Source: an uncultured Oscillospiraceae bacterium (lineage in GTDB: Bacteria > Bacillota > Clostridia > Oscillospirales > Oscillospiraceae). From it: DNA of 12,572 nucleotides. Position 1 is the first letter of the stretch. Each line of letters opens with the position of its first letter. The notes under the pieces are model-generated. The model made no database searches. It was not told the DNA's origin and saw only the letters and a list, made by a program, of their open reading frames with translations. The stretch lies in assembly GCA_900757655.1 (NCBI GenBank), contig CAAEOT010000034.1, positions 1-12,572 on the forward strand, read 5' to 3'. This document shows positions 6,916-12,572 of the stretch, one piece after another. Both the position numbers and the translations under genes were made by a program.

Positions 6916-6940
6916 GCCTTTGTGTTATCATATAACAGAG
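6900..6940 (+). promoter_or_regulatory. Candidate promoter of the two-component operon
   Basis: A -10 candidate TATCAT (6926-6931) or the overlapping TATAAC (6931-6936) follows the right arm of the inverted repeat; neither has a good -35. The segment also contains GTTAT-CAT-ATAAC (6924-6936), a small palindrome, and TAACAGAG twice (6901-6908 and 6933-6940), 32 bp apart or about three helical turns. Weak -35 boxes plus repeats suggest regulated, perhaps autogenous, transcription. Confidence 0.5.
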
Positions 6941-6974
6941 TCGGACATTCGTAAATACGCACGAGGAGAATGGT

Positions 6975-7649
6975 ATGCATATTTTGATTGTGGAAGATGA
7001 ACGGGCGCTCTGCGACACGATCGCGCGCAGTCTGCGGCGGCTTGCCTACAGCGTGGACTGCTGCTATGACGGACAGAGCGCCGCGGAGATGCTCGCCGTC
7101 GAGCGCTTTGATCTGGTCGTGCTGGACTTGAACCTACCCGGCGAGGACGGTATGACGGTGCTCCGGACGCTGCGCGAGCGTGACCGCGACACCAAGGTGC
7201 TGATCCTGTCGGCGCGCTGCGAGGTCGCCGATAAGGTGGCGGGGCTCGATGCGGGCGCGAACGACTATCTCACCAAGCCCTTTCACCTCGATGAGCTCGC
7301 GGCGCGCATCCGCAGCCTGACGCTGCGCCGCTTTACGCAGAGCGACGTGGTCCTGACCTGCGCCGAGCTGTCGTTTGACACCAAGGCGCGCAAGGCGTCC
7401 GTGCGCGGCGAGGTACTGTCGCTCACGCGCAAGGAGACGGGCATCCTCGAATACCTGCTGCTGCATCAGGGGCGGCCGGTCAGTCAGGAGGAGCTGCTGG
7501 AGCACGTGTGGGACAGCGGGGCGGACGGCTTCGGCAACTCCATCCGCGTGCATATCTCCGCACTGCGGAAAAAGCTGCGCGCCGCCTTGGGCTATGACCC
7601 CATCCGCAACCGCATCGGCGAGGGCTATGTTATGGAGGAACAGACATGA
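6975..7649 (+). CDS. OmpR-family response regulator
   Basis: A 224-aa DNA-binding response regulator. The receiver domain (about 1-115) has the acidic pocket E7/D8, phosphoacceptor D51 in LDLNLPGEDG, S79 and K101 in the TKPF motif, all the expected switch residues. A winged-helix DNA-binding domain (about 125-222) follows, with the LTRKE start, the VWDSGADGFGNSIRVHISALRKK-type recognition region and the GEGYVM wing. GAGGAG lies 6 nt before the ATG. The gene overlaps the sensor kinase gene by 4 nt (ATGA), so the two products form a cognate pair. It is divergent from the redox operon, whose shared upstream region carries an inverted repeat, suggesting that operon is a target. The signal is not known; redox or thiol stress would be a guess from context. 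Confidence 0.95.
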   Translation: MHILIVEDERALCDTIARSLRRLAYSVDCCYDGQSAAEMLAVERFDLVVLDLNLPGEDGMTVLRTLRERDRDTKVLILSARCEVADKVAGLDAGANDYLTKPFHLDELAARIRSLTLRRFTQSDVVLTCAELSFDTKARKASVRGEVLSLTRKETGILEYLLLHQGRPVSQEELLEHVWDSGADGFGNSIRVHISALRKKLRAALGYDPIRNRIGEGYVMEEQT

Positions 7650-8788
7650 AGCGGTTATCTCTGCAGTGGCGCATCACGCTGATGACGGCGGCGCTGATCG
7701 GCGTGACGTGTGTGCTCATGAACTGCCTGATCGGCTATTCCGGCAAGCGGTACATGGACGCGATCGGCAGCGGCATCTCGGCTTACAGCGAGATTGAGTC
7801 CGGTGCGCCCGACGCCTTCGACCCGCAGAGCAAACAGCCGGATGACGAGCTGACGATCATCATCAGCGGCGCGCAGGCGGCCTTCGGCGTCACGAACTGG
7901 TACATCACGGCGGCGGTCACGCTCACCGGCGGCGTGCTCGCGTATTTTGTCAGCGGCCGCGCGCTGCGTCCGCTGCGCAGCTTTGCAGCGCAGGTGGAAA
8001 GTATTCAGCCGGGCAATTTGGCGCAGTGCAAGGTCAGCGAGGACGTGCTGCCGGAGTTTCAGCGCTTCAGCCGCTCGTTCAACGGCATGATCGACCGCCT
8101 GGACGCGGGCTTCACGGCGCAGCGGCAGTTTACGGGCAACGCTGCGCACGAGCTGCGCACGCCGCTTGCGCTGATGCAGGCGCAGCTTGAGCTGTTTTCC
8201 GCCGAGCACGCGGACGTCACGCCCGAAACGGCGGCGTTTTTGAGCCTGCTGCAGGAGCAGACGGAGCGTATGGCGCAGATGACGAAGATCCTGCTGGAGA
8301 TGAGCGAACTGCGCACCGTGCCCTGTGACGACCGGGTCGAGCTCGCGCCCATGATCGAGGAGATCTTCACCGATCTCGCGCCGCTTGCAGAGAGCAAGTG
8401 CATCGCGCTGGAGGCCGACGGCGGCGCTGTGCTCACCGGCAGCGACCCGCTGCTGTACCGGCTGCTGTTCAACCTGACCGAAAACGCCATCCGTTACGGC
8501 CGGCCGGACGGGGCGGTGCGCATCGCGGTCAGCGAGGCGGACGGGAATGTACAGATCCGCGTCCGTGACCACGGTCCCGGCATCCCGGAGGCATACCGGG
8601 AGAGCGTTTTCCAGCCGTTTTTCCGCGTGGACAAGTCGCGCAGCCGGGCACACGGCGGCGTCGGGCTCGGTCTGTCGCTCGTGTGGGAGATCGCCGCGCT
8701 GCACGGCGGCACGGTGCAGATCGAGCGCAGCGGCGCGGACGGAACAGTCATGCTCGTGACGCTGCCGCGCGACGGCAAAGAAGCATAA
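7646..8788 (+). CDS. Membrane sensor histidine kinase
   Basis: A 380-aa sensor kinase and partner of the preceding regulator. Two transmembrane helices (about 10-30 and 84-103) flank a short extracytoplasmic segment of about 50 residues, too small for a known sensor fold. A HAMP-like linker (about 104-155) leads to HisKA with H168 in the NAAHELRTPL box. The HATPase domain has the N box NLTENAIRYG (276-285), DHGPGIP (308-314), FQPFFRVD (322-329) and the glycine-rich GGVGLGLSLV (337-346). All catalytic motifs are complete. Start and stop overlap by ATGA with the regulator gene. A strong hairpin terminator follows 6 nt after the TAA. The small outer loop makes direct ligand binding unlikely; sensing through the membrane or a partner such as the adjacent redox proteins is possible. 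Confidence 0.95.
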   Translation: MKRLSLQWRITLMTAALIGVTCVLMNCLIGYSGKRYMDAIGSGISAYSEIESGAPDAFDPQSKQPDDELTIIISGAQAAFGVTNWYITAAVTLTGGVLAYFVSGRALRPLRSFAAQVESIQPGNLAQCKVSEDVLPEFQRFSRSFNGMIDRLDAGFTAQRQFTGNAAHELRTPLALMQAQLELFSAEHADVTPETAAFLSLLQEQTERMAQMTKILLEMSELRTVPCDDRVELAPMIEEIFTDLAPLAESKCIALEADGGAVLTGSDPLLYRLLFNLTENAIRYGRPDGAVRIAVSEADGNVQIRVRDHGPGIPEAYRESVFQPFFRVDKSRSRAHGGVGLGLSLVWEIAALHGGTVQIERSGADGTVMLVTLPRDGKEA

Positions 8789-8794
8789 AACAAA

Positions 8795-8831
8795 GGCGGC
8801 AGCCGGATAGCTCCGGCTGCCGCCCGTTTTT
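8795..8831. terminator. Strong bidirectional rho-independent terminator
   Basis: A perfect 13-bp GC-rich stem (8795-8807 with 8812-8824) closes a TAGC tetraloop. It is followed on the plus strand by CG and five T (8827-8831). On the minus strand the reverse complement of 8785-8794 gives a T-rich TTTGTTTTAT tail. It lies between the convergent kinase and YeiH-type genes, so it can end both transcripts. Confidence 0.93.
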
Positions 8832-8840
8832 GTTCGTGTC

Positions 8841-9869
8841 TTACCAGATGCCGAGCACGTGCTGCATCAGCAGGCTCATGCCCGCGATGCCGACCCAGCA
8901 GCAAAAGCCCATGATGAGCGGCTTGCCGCCGGTTTTGACGAGCTTGACGATGTTCGTGTTCAGGCCAACGGCGCACATGGCCATCACGATCAGGAACTTG
9001 CTGAGCGTCTTGAGCGGGGTGAACACGCTTGCCGACACGCCGGCGCCCACGCAGATGGTCGTGACCACGGACGCGAGCAGGAAGTAGAGGATGAACATCG
9101 GGAAGATCTTTTTGAAATTCACTTTCGTGCCGTCGGTCTTGGCGCGCTTCGTGCGCACGAAGGCGAGCACGAGCGTGATCGGAATGATGGCGAGCGTGCG
9201 CGTGAGCTTGACGGTCACGGCCTTGTCGAGCGTCTGGCTGCCGAGGCCGTAGAGCGAGTCCCATGTGGAGGCCGCAGCTGTGACGGACGACGTGTCGTTG
9301 ATGGCTGTGCCGGCGAAGATGCCGAACGCCTCGCCGTTCGTGGTCGAGAAGCCAAGCAGCGCGCCGAGCGCGGGGAAGAAGATGGCCGCGAGCATGTTGA
9401 AGAAGAAAATGACGGAGATCGCCTGTGCGACTTCCTCATCGTCCGCGTCGATGACGGACGCGGTCGCTGCAACGGCCGAACCGCCGCAGATCGACGAGCC
9501 GACACCCACGAGCGTCGAGATCTTGCCGGGGATGTGCAGCAGCTTGTGCAGCAGCCACGCCACGACGAGCGACGTCGTGATCGTCACGAGGATGATCGGC
9601 AGCGACTGCTTGCCGGTCTGCCAGATGACGGACAGGTTCATGCCGAAGCCGAGCAGGATGACAGCGTACTGCAGTACCTTTTTCGACACGAAGGAGATGC
9701 CGGGCTGCGCCGCGCTCTTGTCGTGCCAGAGCAGAGTGATGATCATGCCGGCGAGGATGCCGAACACCGGGCCGCCGACGATCGGGAACCGCTGCCCAAG
9801 CAGCCAGCAGGGCACGGCCATGACGAGACACACGAGGATGCCTTTCCAGTTTTTCTGAATAAAGTTCAT
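8841..9869 (-). CDS. YeiH-family putative sulfate exporter (UPF0324)
   Basis: A 342-aa integral membrane protein of the YeiH/UPF0324 family, annotated in databases as putative sulfate exporter; that role is a prediction, not well proven. About ten hydrophobic helices are visible. Family landmarks include the GFGMNLSVI segment (about 75-83), the GVGSSICGGSAVAATA stretch (about 122-137) and GTAINDTSSVTAAAS (about 187-201). A cytoplasmic basic segment with KTDGTKVNFKK lies near 245-255. The ATG at 9869 has AAAGGA about 14 nt upstream, which is longer than usual, but no in-frame alternative start lies closer. It follows rlmD after 21 nt, so co-transcription is likely. It ends at the shared bidirectional terminator. 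No sulfur metabolism gene is adjacent to support the sulfate label. Confidence 0.9.
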   Translation of the reverse strand: MNFIQKNWKGILVCLVMAVPCWLLGQRFPIVGGPVFGILAGMIITLLWHDKSAAQPGISFVSKKVLQYAVILLGFGMNLSVIWQTGKQSLPIILVTITTSLVVAWLLHKLLHIPGKISTLVGVGSSICGGSAVAATASVIDADDEEVAQAISVIFFFNMLAAIFFPALGALLGFSTTNGEAFGIFAGTAINDTSSVTAAASTWDSLYGLGSQTLDKAVTVKLTRTLAIIPITLVLAFVRTKRAKTDGTKVNFKKIFPMFILYFLLASVVTTICVGAGVSASVFTPLKTLSKFLIVMAMCAVGLNTNIVKLVKTGGKPLIMGFCCWVGIAGMSLLMQHVLGIW

Positions 9870-9890
9870 GATGGGTCGATGATTCCTTTC

Positions 9891-11057
9891 TTATGACTTG
9901 CCGTCCGTGCGCGTCAGCGCCACGGCAGTTTCGATATGTTCCGTGTGCGGGAACATGTCCACCGGCTGGATGCGCGTGACGCGGTAGCCGTTCCGGGTGA
10001 GATAGCCCAGATCGCGCGCGAGCGTCTCCGGATTGCACGACACGTACACCACCCGCTCCGGCCCGACGGCCGTGACGGCGGCGAGAAAGCGCTCGTCGCT
10101 GCCGGCGCGCGGAGGATCGAGGATGATGACGTCGGCGTGTTCGCCGGCCTTGGCCATGTCCTGCAGGAAGTCGCTCGCGTCGGCGGTGTAGAAGCGGACG
10201 TTGTCCGCGCGGTTCGCTTTCGCGTTGCTGATCGCGTCGCGCACGGCGTCGCGGTTGTTTTCCACGCCGATTACGCGCGCGGCGTTCCGGCTCGCGAAGA
10301 TGCCGATTGTGCCGGTGCCGCAGTAGGCGTCCACGACGGTTTCCTTGCCGGTCAGCCCGGCGTAGTCGAGCGCCGTGCGGTAGAGCACCTCTGTCTGCAC
10401 GGGGTTGATCTGGTAAAACGCGCGCGGCGAGATGCGGAACGTGAAGTCCCCGAGCTGCTCATGAATATATCCCGGGCCATAGAGCACCTCGCTGTGGGGC
10501 CCGAGCACGAGGCTTGTCTGCCCGGCGTTGATGTTCTGCACGATGGTCGTGATGTCCGGGTGCCGCTGCAGCAGCGCGCGCACGAAGTTGCGCTTGCCGG
10601 GCAGCATACCATGTGCCGTCACGAGCACGACGAGGATCTCCCCGCTGCGCCAGCCGCGCCGCACGAGCACGTGCCGCAGCGTGCCGCGGCCGGTGTCCTC
10701 GTCATAGGGACGGATCTTGAAGCTCTTGAGCAGGCCGCGGATCGTGACGATGATCTGGTCTGCGACCGTGTCCTCGATCATGCAGTCACTGACCGGCACG
10801 ATCCGGTGTGAGGCCGACTGGTACACGCCCGAGATGATCTGCCCCTGCCGATTGACGCCGAAGGCGGCCTGCACCTTGTTGCGGTAGTGGTAGGGATCTT
10901 TCATGCCGATGATCTCCTCCACGTGGCCGAAGCGGCCGAGCAGGCGGATGGCCGTCGCCTGTTTGAGATGCAGCTGCTCGTCATACGACAGGTTCTGCAG
11001 CTGGCAGCCGCCGCATTTTTTTGCGAGCGGACATGCGCGCGCTGGGATGTTTGCCAT
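9891..11057 (-). CDS. rlmD: 23S rRNA uracil-C5 methyltransferase, RlmD family
   Basis: A 388-aa SAM-dependent RNA methyltransferase of the TrmA/RumA family, predicted to make 5-methyluridine in 23S rRNA (U1939-type). Near the N-terminus C9-X5-C15-X2-C18 plus C92 form the expected 4Fe-4S ligand set. The Rossmann SAM motif is VDAYCGTGTIG (about 238-248). The DPPRAG motif follows, then the VSCNPETLARDL box with the catalytic cysteine. The N-terminal TRAM domain of many RlmD proteins is absent, because the Fe-S cysteines begin at residue 9. I chose the ATG at 11057, where GGAGG lies 8 nt upstream; the ATG at 11063 leaves only 2 nt. It follows the TRIC gene by about 46 nt with no terminator. Position specificity (U1939, U747 or both) cannot be told from sequence. 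Confidence 0.9.
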   Translation of the reverse strand: MANIPARACPLAKKCGGCQLQNLSYDEQLHLKQATAIRLLGRFGHVEEIIGMKDPYHYRNKVQAAFGVNRQGQIISGVYQSASHRIVPVSDCMIEDTVADQIIVTIRGLLKSFKIRPYDEDTGRGTLRHVLVRRGWRSGEILVVLVTAHGMLPGKRNFVRALLQRHPDITTIVQNINAGQTSLVLGPHSEVLYGPGYIHEQLGDFTFRISPRAFYQINPVQTEVLYRTALDYAGLTGKETVVDAYCGTGTIGIFASRNAARVIGVENNRDAVRDAISNAKANRADNVRFYTADASDFLQDMAKAGEHADVIILDPPRAGSDERFLAAVTAVGPERVVYVSCNPETLARDLGYLTRNGYRVTRIQPVDMFPHTEHIETAVALTRTDGKS

Positions 11058-11092
11058 GGTCATGACCTCCGGTCTTGCGAACTCTTTTCTTT

Positions 11093-11121
11093 ATCCTAGC
11101 ACATCACTCGTCGCTTTTCCA
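11093..11121 (-). promoter_or_regulatory. Weak candidate promoter for rlmD
   Basis: Reading leftwards, TGGAAA (11121-11116) and TAGGAT (11098-11093) are spaced by 17 bases, and TG one base before the -10 makes an extended element. The -35 lies in the 3' end of the TRIC gene. Each hexamer matches only 4 of 6, so readthrough from the riboswitch promoter is an equal alternative. Confidence 0.35.
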
Positions 11122-11751
11122 CACGGTTTTTGCGCGCGGCAGGTTCCACTCGAAGTGCGCCGCGGCGCAGCGGATCACAACGACGACGACCACACCGGTC
11201 AAAACGGCGCCCGGGCCCTGCCAGACCTGCCGCAGGAGCAGATAGAGAATGCCGCCCGCAATGGACGCGCTGGCGTAGATGTGCTTGCGCAGGATATAGG
11301 GCATATCCCCGGCGAGCACGTCGCGCAGCACGCCGCCGCCCGTGCCGGTCAGCAGGCCGACGAACACCAGCAGCAGCGGATCCGTGCACCCGGCGAGGGT
11401 GATGGCTGTGTTCATGCCCGTGATCGTGAAGATGCCGAGGCCGGCCGCGTCCATGATGAGCATGAGCGCGTCGAACACGCGCTTGCTGCGGCCGATGATG
11501 CGCCGCACGAACGGGAAAAACAGCACGACCGACACGCCGAGTGCGACGAGCAGATAGATCGGGTCCTGAAACGCGCGCGGCGGGGTCAGCCCCACGACGA
11601 GATCGCGCAGGATGCCGCCGCCGACGGCCGTCGTGATGCCCAGCAGCCCCACGCCGAAGATATCCATATGCTTTTCGATGCCGAGCACCGCGCCGCTGAC
11701 GGCGAACGCGACCGTCCCGGCCAGTTCAAGCAGAAAGAGAAAGGTTTCCAT
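11104..11751 (-). CDS. TRIC/UPF0126 membrane protein, putative glycine transporter
   Basis: A 215-aa polytopic membrane protein made of two related halves, each ending a helix with a GGGxxRD motif: GGGILRD at 44-50 and GGGVLRD at 138-144. About seven hydrophobic helices are present. This is the UPF0126/TRIC cation channel-like family; some members, including E. coli YicG, have been proposed to transport glycine. The tandem glycine riboswitch directly upstream supports that here. The start is placed at the ATG at 11751, because GGAGG is 8 nt away, against 2 nt for the ATG at 11757. Translation from further upstream would run through the riboswitch and is rejected. A terminator hairpin lies just before the ribosome binding site, so expression depends on glycine-controlled readthrough. 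Uptake or export direction is not evident. Confidence 0.92.
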   Translation of the reverse strand: METFLFLLELAGTVAFAVSGAVLGIEKHMDIFGVGLLGITTAVGGGILRDLVVGLTPPRAFQDPIYLLVALGVSVVLFFPFVRRIIGRSKRVFDALMLIMDAAGLGIFTITGMNTAITLAGCTDPLLLVFVGLLTGTGGGVLRDVLAGDMPYILRKHIYASASIAGGILYLLLRQVWQGPGAVLTGVVVVVVIRCAAAHFEWNLPRAKTVWKSDE

Positions 11752-11765
11752 CGTCATGACCTCCG

Positions 11766-11805
11766 AAAAAAGAGTACACCCCTGCCATGGTGCAGGTGTG
11801 TACTC
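11766..11805 (-). terminator. Riboswitch expression-platform terminator
   Basis: On the minus strand a 14-position stem (11805-11792 with 11785-11772) with one A.G mismatch closes a 6-nt loop and is followed by six T (11771-11766). It lies between the second glycine aptamer and the TRIC ribosome binding site. Its first three bases (GAG, 11805-11803) also belong to the closing P1 helix of aptamer 2, so ligand-bound P1 and a full terminator stem compete. This predicts that glycine promotes readthrough. Confidence 0.88.
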
Positions 11806-11941
11806 TGTCCTTTTACCTGAAAGATTGGCCGTGCGGCCTTGCTTCTTCGGTGCGGAATCGTCTCTCCAGAGCTCCGTCAGCCGCCGGTCCTTTTGCCTGA
11901 GAGTGTCACTCCTTCGGCGGCCGCAGCGCTCTCCCGGCAGC
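11803..11941 (-). ncRNA. Tandem glycine riboswitch
   Basis: Two glycine aptamers lie in tandem, read leftwards. Aptamer 1 (11941-11880) is closed by GCTGCCGG pairing with CCGGCGGC, and contains GGGAGAGC and the conserved CTCTCAGGCAAAAGGAC core. After an 8-nt linker, aptamer 2 (11871-11803) is closed by CTCTG/CAGAG, and contains GGAGAGAC, CACCGAAG and the core variant ATCTTTCAGGTAAAAGGAC. These are the hallmark sequences of the glycine riboswitch class, and the short linker fits cooperative tandem designs. A terminator hairpin overlaps the last P1 strand, indicating transcriptional control of the TRIC gene. Glycine-on behaviour is inferred from the overlap. Confidence 0.95.
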
Positions 11942-11965
11942 ATCTTACGGCATATATCTGCCGAC

Positions 11966-11993
11966 AGTATAGCAGATGCGGCGAAATTTGCAA
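11966..11993 (-). promoter_or_regulatory. Promoter of the glycine riboswitch transcript
   Basis: Reading leftwards, TTGCAA (11993-11988), a 16-nt spacer and TATACT (11971-11966), with TG one base before the -10, form an extended -10 promoter. Transcription would start near 11959, about 18 nt before aptamer 1. CGGCA/TGCCG in the early leader can form a small hairpin. Confidence 0.75.
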
Positions 11994-12016
11994 TGCCGAA
12001 TTTTTTCGTGTACACT
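11988..12016 (+). promoter_or_regulatory. Promoter of the right-edge lipoprotein gene
   Basis: TTGCAA (11988-11993), a 17-nt spacer and TACACT (12011-12016) place a start near 12023, about 23 nt before the GTG. The -35 hexamer is the same palindromic TTGCAA used on the other strand by the riboswitch promoter. Confidence 0.6.
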
Positions 12017-12045
12017 GTTTTTAAAACATGACGGGAGGTGTGCGC

Positions 12046-12572
12046 GTGAAACGTATTTTATTGTGTCTGCTGTGCGCAGCGCTGCTGACGGGCTGCGGAA
12101 AAGAAACCGCCCCCGCCGTCGCGGCGGCGCAGCGGTATCAGCCCATTGTGCAGGCGGTCGGCGACGGCACGAGCGCGGGTGTCGACCTCACGGACGCGCA
12201 GATCGCGCAGGCAGTGGCGCGGCTCTCGGACGCGGGGCTCACGGCCGTGCACGTGGACGCGTCCGAACCGGTCACGCACCCGGAGGCCGTGACCGCCTTT
12301 TGGGATGCACGCGCGGCGGGAGAGACGGCCGAGATCGTACTTTACGAAGTCTGCCGCGATGGGGGTCTGCTGTGCCATGCGCTGCGGTTCACGGGCGGTG
12401 CCGATACCGTCACGCGCACGCGCGTTATCTGGCGCGATGGGGCGTTTTCCGTCAGCTATGCCGATACCTACACCGTCACGTCCCTGACGCTGGACGGTGG
12501 ACGGCTGACCTATATTTATGATATGCCCGATAATCCGCCGGGTACGGATCACGACGGGCACATCGATACGCA
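12046..12572 (+). CDS. Lipoprotein of unknown function, 3' truncated by window
   Basis: An open frame of 175 complete codons runs without a stop to the window edge. It starts with GTG at 12046, with GGAGG 7 nt upstream. The N-terminus is a short lipoprotein signal (KR, hydrophobic stretch, LLTGC) with lipidated C17 followed by GKE and an alanine-rich linker. The mature part includes a helical region with AQIAQAVARLSDAGL (about 52-66), then EIVLYEVCRDGGLLCHALRF (about 97-116) and a repeated strand pattern with VIWRDGAFSVSY (about 128-139). The YEVCRDGG region recalls DUF6070-like clostridial lipoproteins, but this is from memory and unconfirmed. It should be anchored outside the cell membrane. 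No catalytic motif is recognised. It is transcribed divergently from the glycine riboswitch from a shared promoter region. Confidence 0.85.
   Translation, partial: MKRILLCLLCAALLTGCGKETAPAVAAAQRYQPIVQAVGDGTSAGVDLTDAQIAQAVARLSDAGLTAVHVDASEPVTHPEAVTAFWDARAAGETAEIVLYEVCRDGGLLCHALRFTGGADTVTRTRVIWRDGAFSVSYADTYTVTSLTLDGGRLTYIYDMPDNPPGTDHDGHIDT

Noticed and set aside
8859..9896. Long plus-strand open frame opposite the YeiH-type gene
   Set aside because: Histidine, arginine and aspartate-rich shadow with no ribosome binding site; the opposite strand carries a recognisable membrane transporter.
11752..12015. N-terminal extension of the TRIC frame upstream of its ATG
   Set aside because: The region is the glycine riboswitch and terminator. 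The best ribosome binding site sits immediately before the short start.
11976..12521. Alternative plus-strand frame from an ATG at 11976 overlapping the lipoprotein
   Set aside because: It begins upstream of the promoter -10, has no ribosome binding site, and its product is arginine and glycine-rich; the GTG frame has a lipobox and continues without a stop.
1..12572. Mobile element, prophage, CRISPR array or toxin-antitoxin pair
   Set aside because: No transposase, integrase, terminal repeats, regularly spaced repeats or toxin-like small gene pairs were seen. Gene content looks like ordinary chromosomal sequence.

Overview
The window is visibly GC-rich, densely coded and bacterial. Strong GGAGG-type ribosome binding sites, GTG starts, Gram-positive style lipoproteins, a tandem glycine riboswitch, a DHHW/MBOAT pair and a CD1871A-type CXXC mini-protein together point to a high-GC member of the Firmicutes, class Clostridia, most likely an Oscillospirales gut anaerobe. 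This placement is inferred from gene content and style; no rRNA or other taxonomic marker is present. There is no phage, transposase, CRISPR array or tRNA.

Left block (31-3691, all minus strand): one tight operon starts at a near-consensus promoter at about 3691-3663. It encodes an AlgJ/AlgX-like DHHW/SGNH protein, an AlgI-like MBOAT O-acyltransferase, a DUF1810 protein and a Nudix hydrolase. Each downstream ribosome binding site overlaps the end of the gene before it. The first two genes form a candidate module for acylating an extracellular polymer; the last two look like cytoplasmic passengers. Divergently, a PLP-dependent threonine/serine dehydratase (3771-4730) has its own promoter.

Middle block (4803-8831): a minus-strand redox operon encodes a 48-aa membrane CXXC protein, a NapH-like membrane polyferredoxin and a TlpA/ResA-like thioredoxin lipoprotein. 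It faces a plus-strand OmpR-type response regulator and sensor kinase pair. The shared intergenic region holds a 16-bp inverted repeat (14 of 16 positions paired) flanked almost symmetrically by two TATCAT -10 candidates. This suggests the regulator controls itself and the redox operon together. The kinase gene ends at a strong bidirectional terminator.

Right block (8841-12572): on the minus strand lie a TRIC/UPF0126 membrane protein (the family with proposed glycine transporters), a 23S rRNA uracil methyltransferase (RlmD family) and a YeiH-type putative sulfate exporter. The TRIC gene is preceded by a full tandem glycine riboswitch and a terminator hairpin. Its promoter diverges from that of a GTG-started lipoprotein running off the right edge; the two promoters appear to share one palindromic TTGCAA -35 hexamer.

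The most unusual points are the mirrored promoter region of the redox/two-component locus, the glycine-switched TRIC gene with its shared-hexamer promoter, and a long structured hairpin without a T-tract between convergent genes at 4732-4795.
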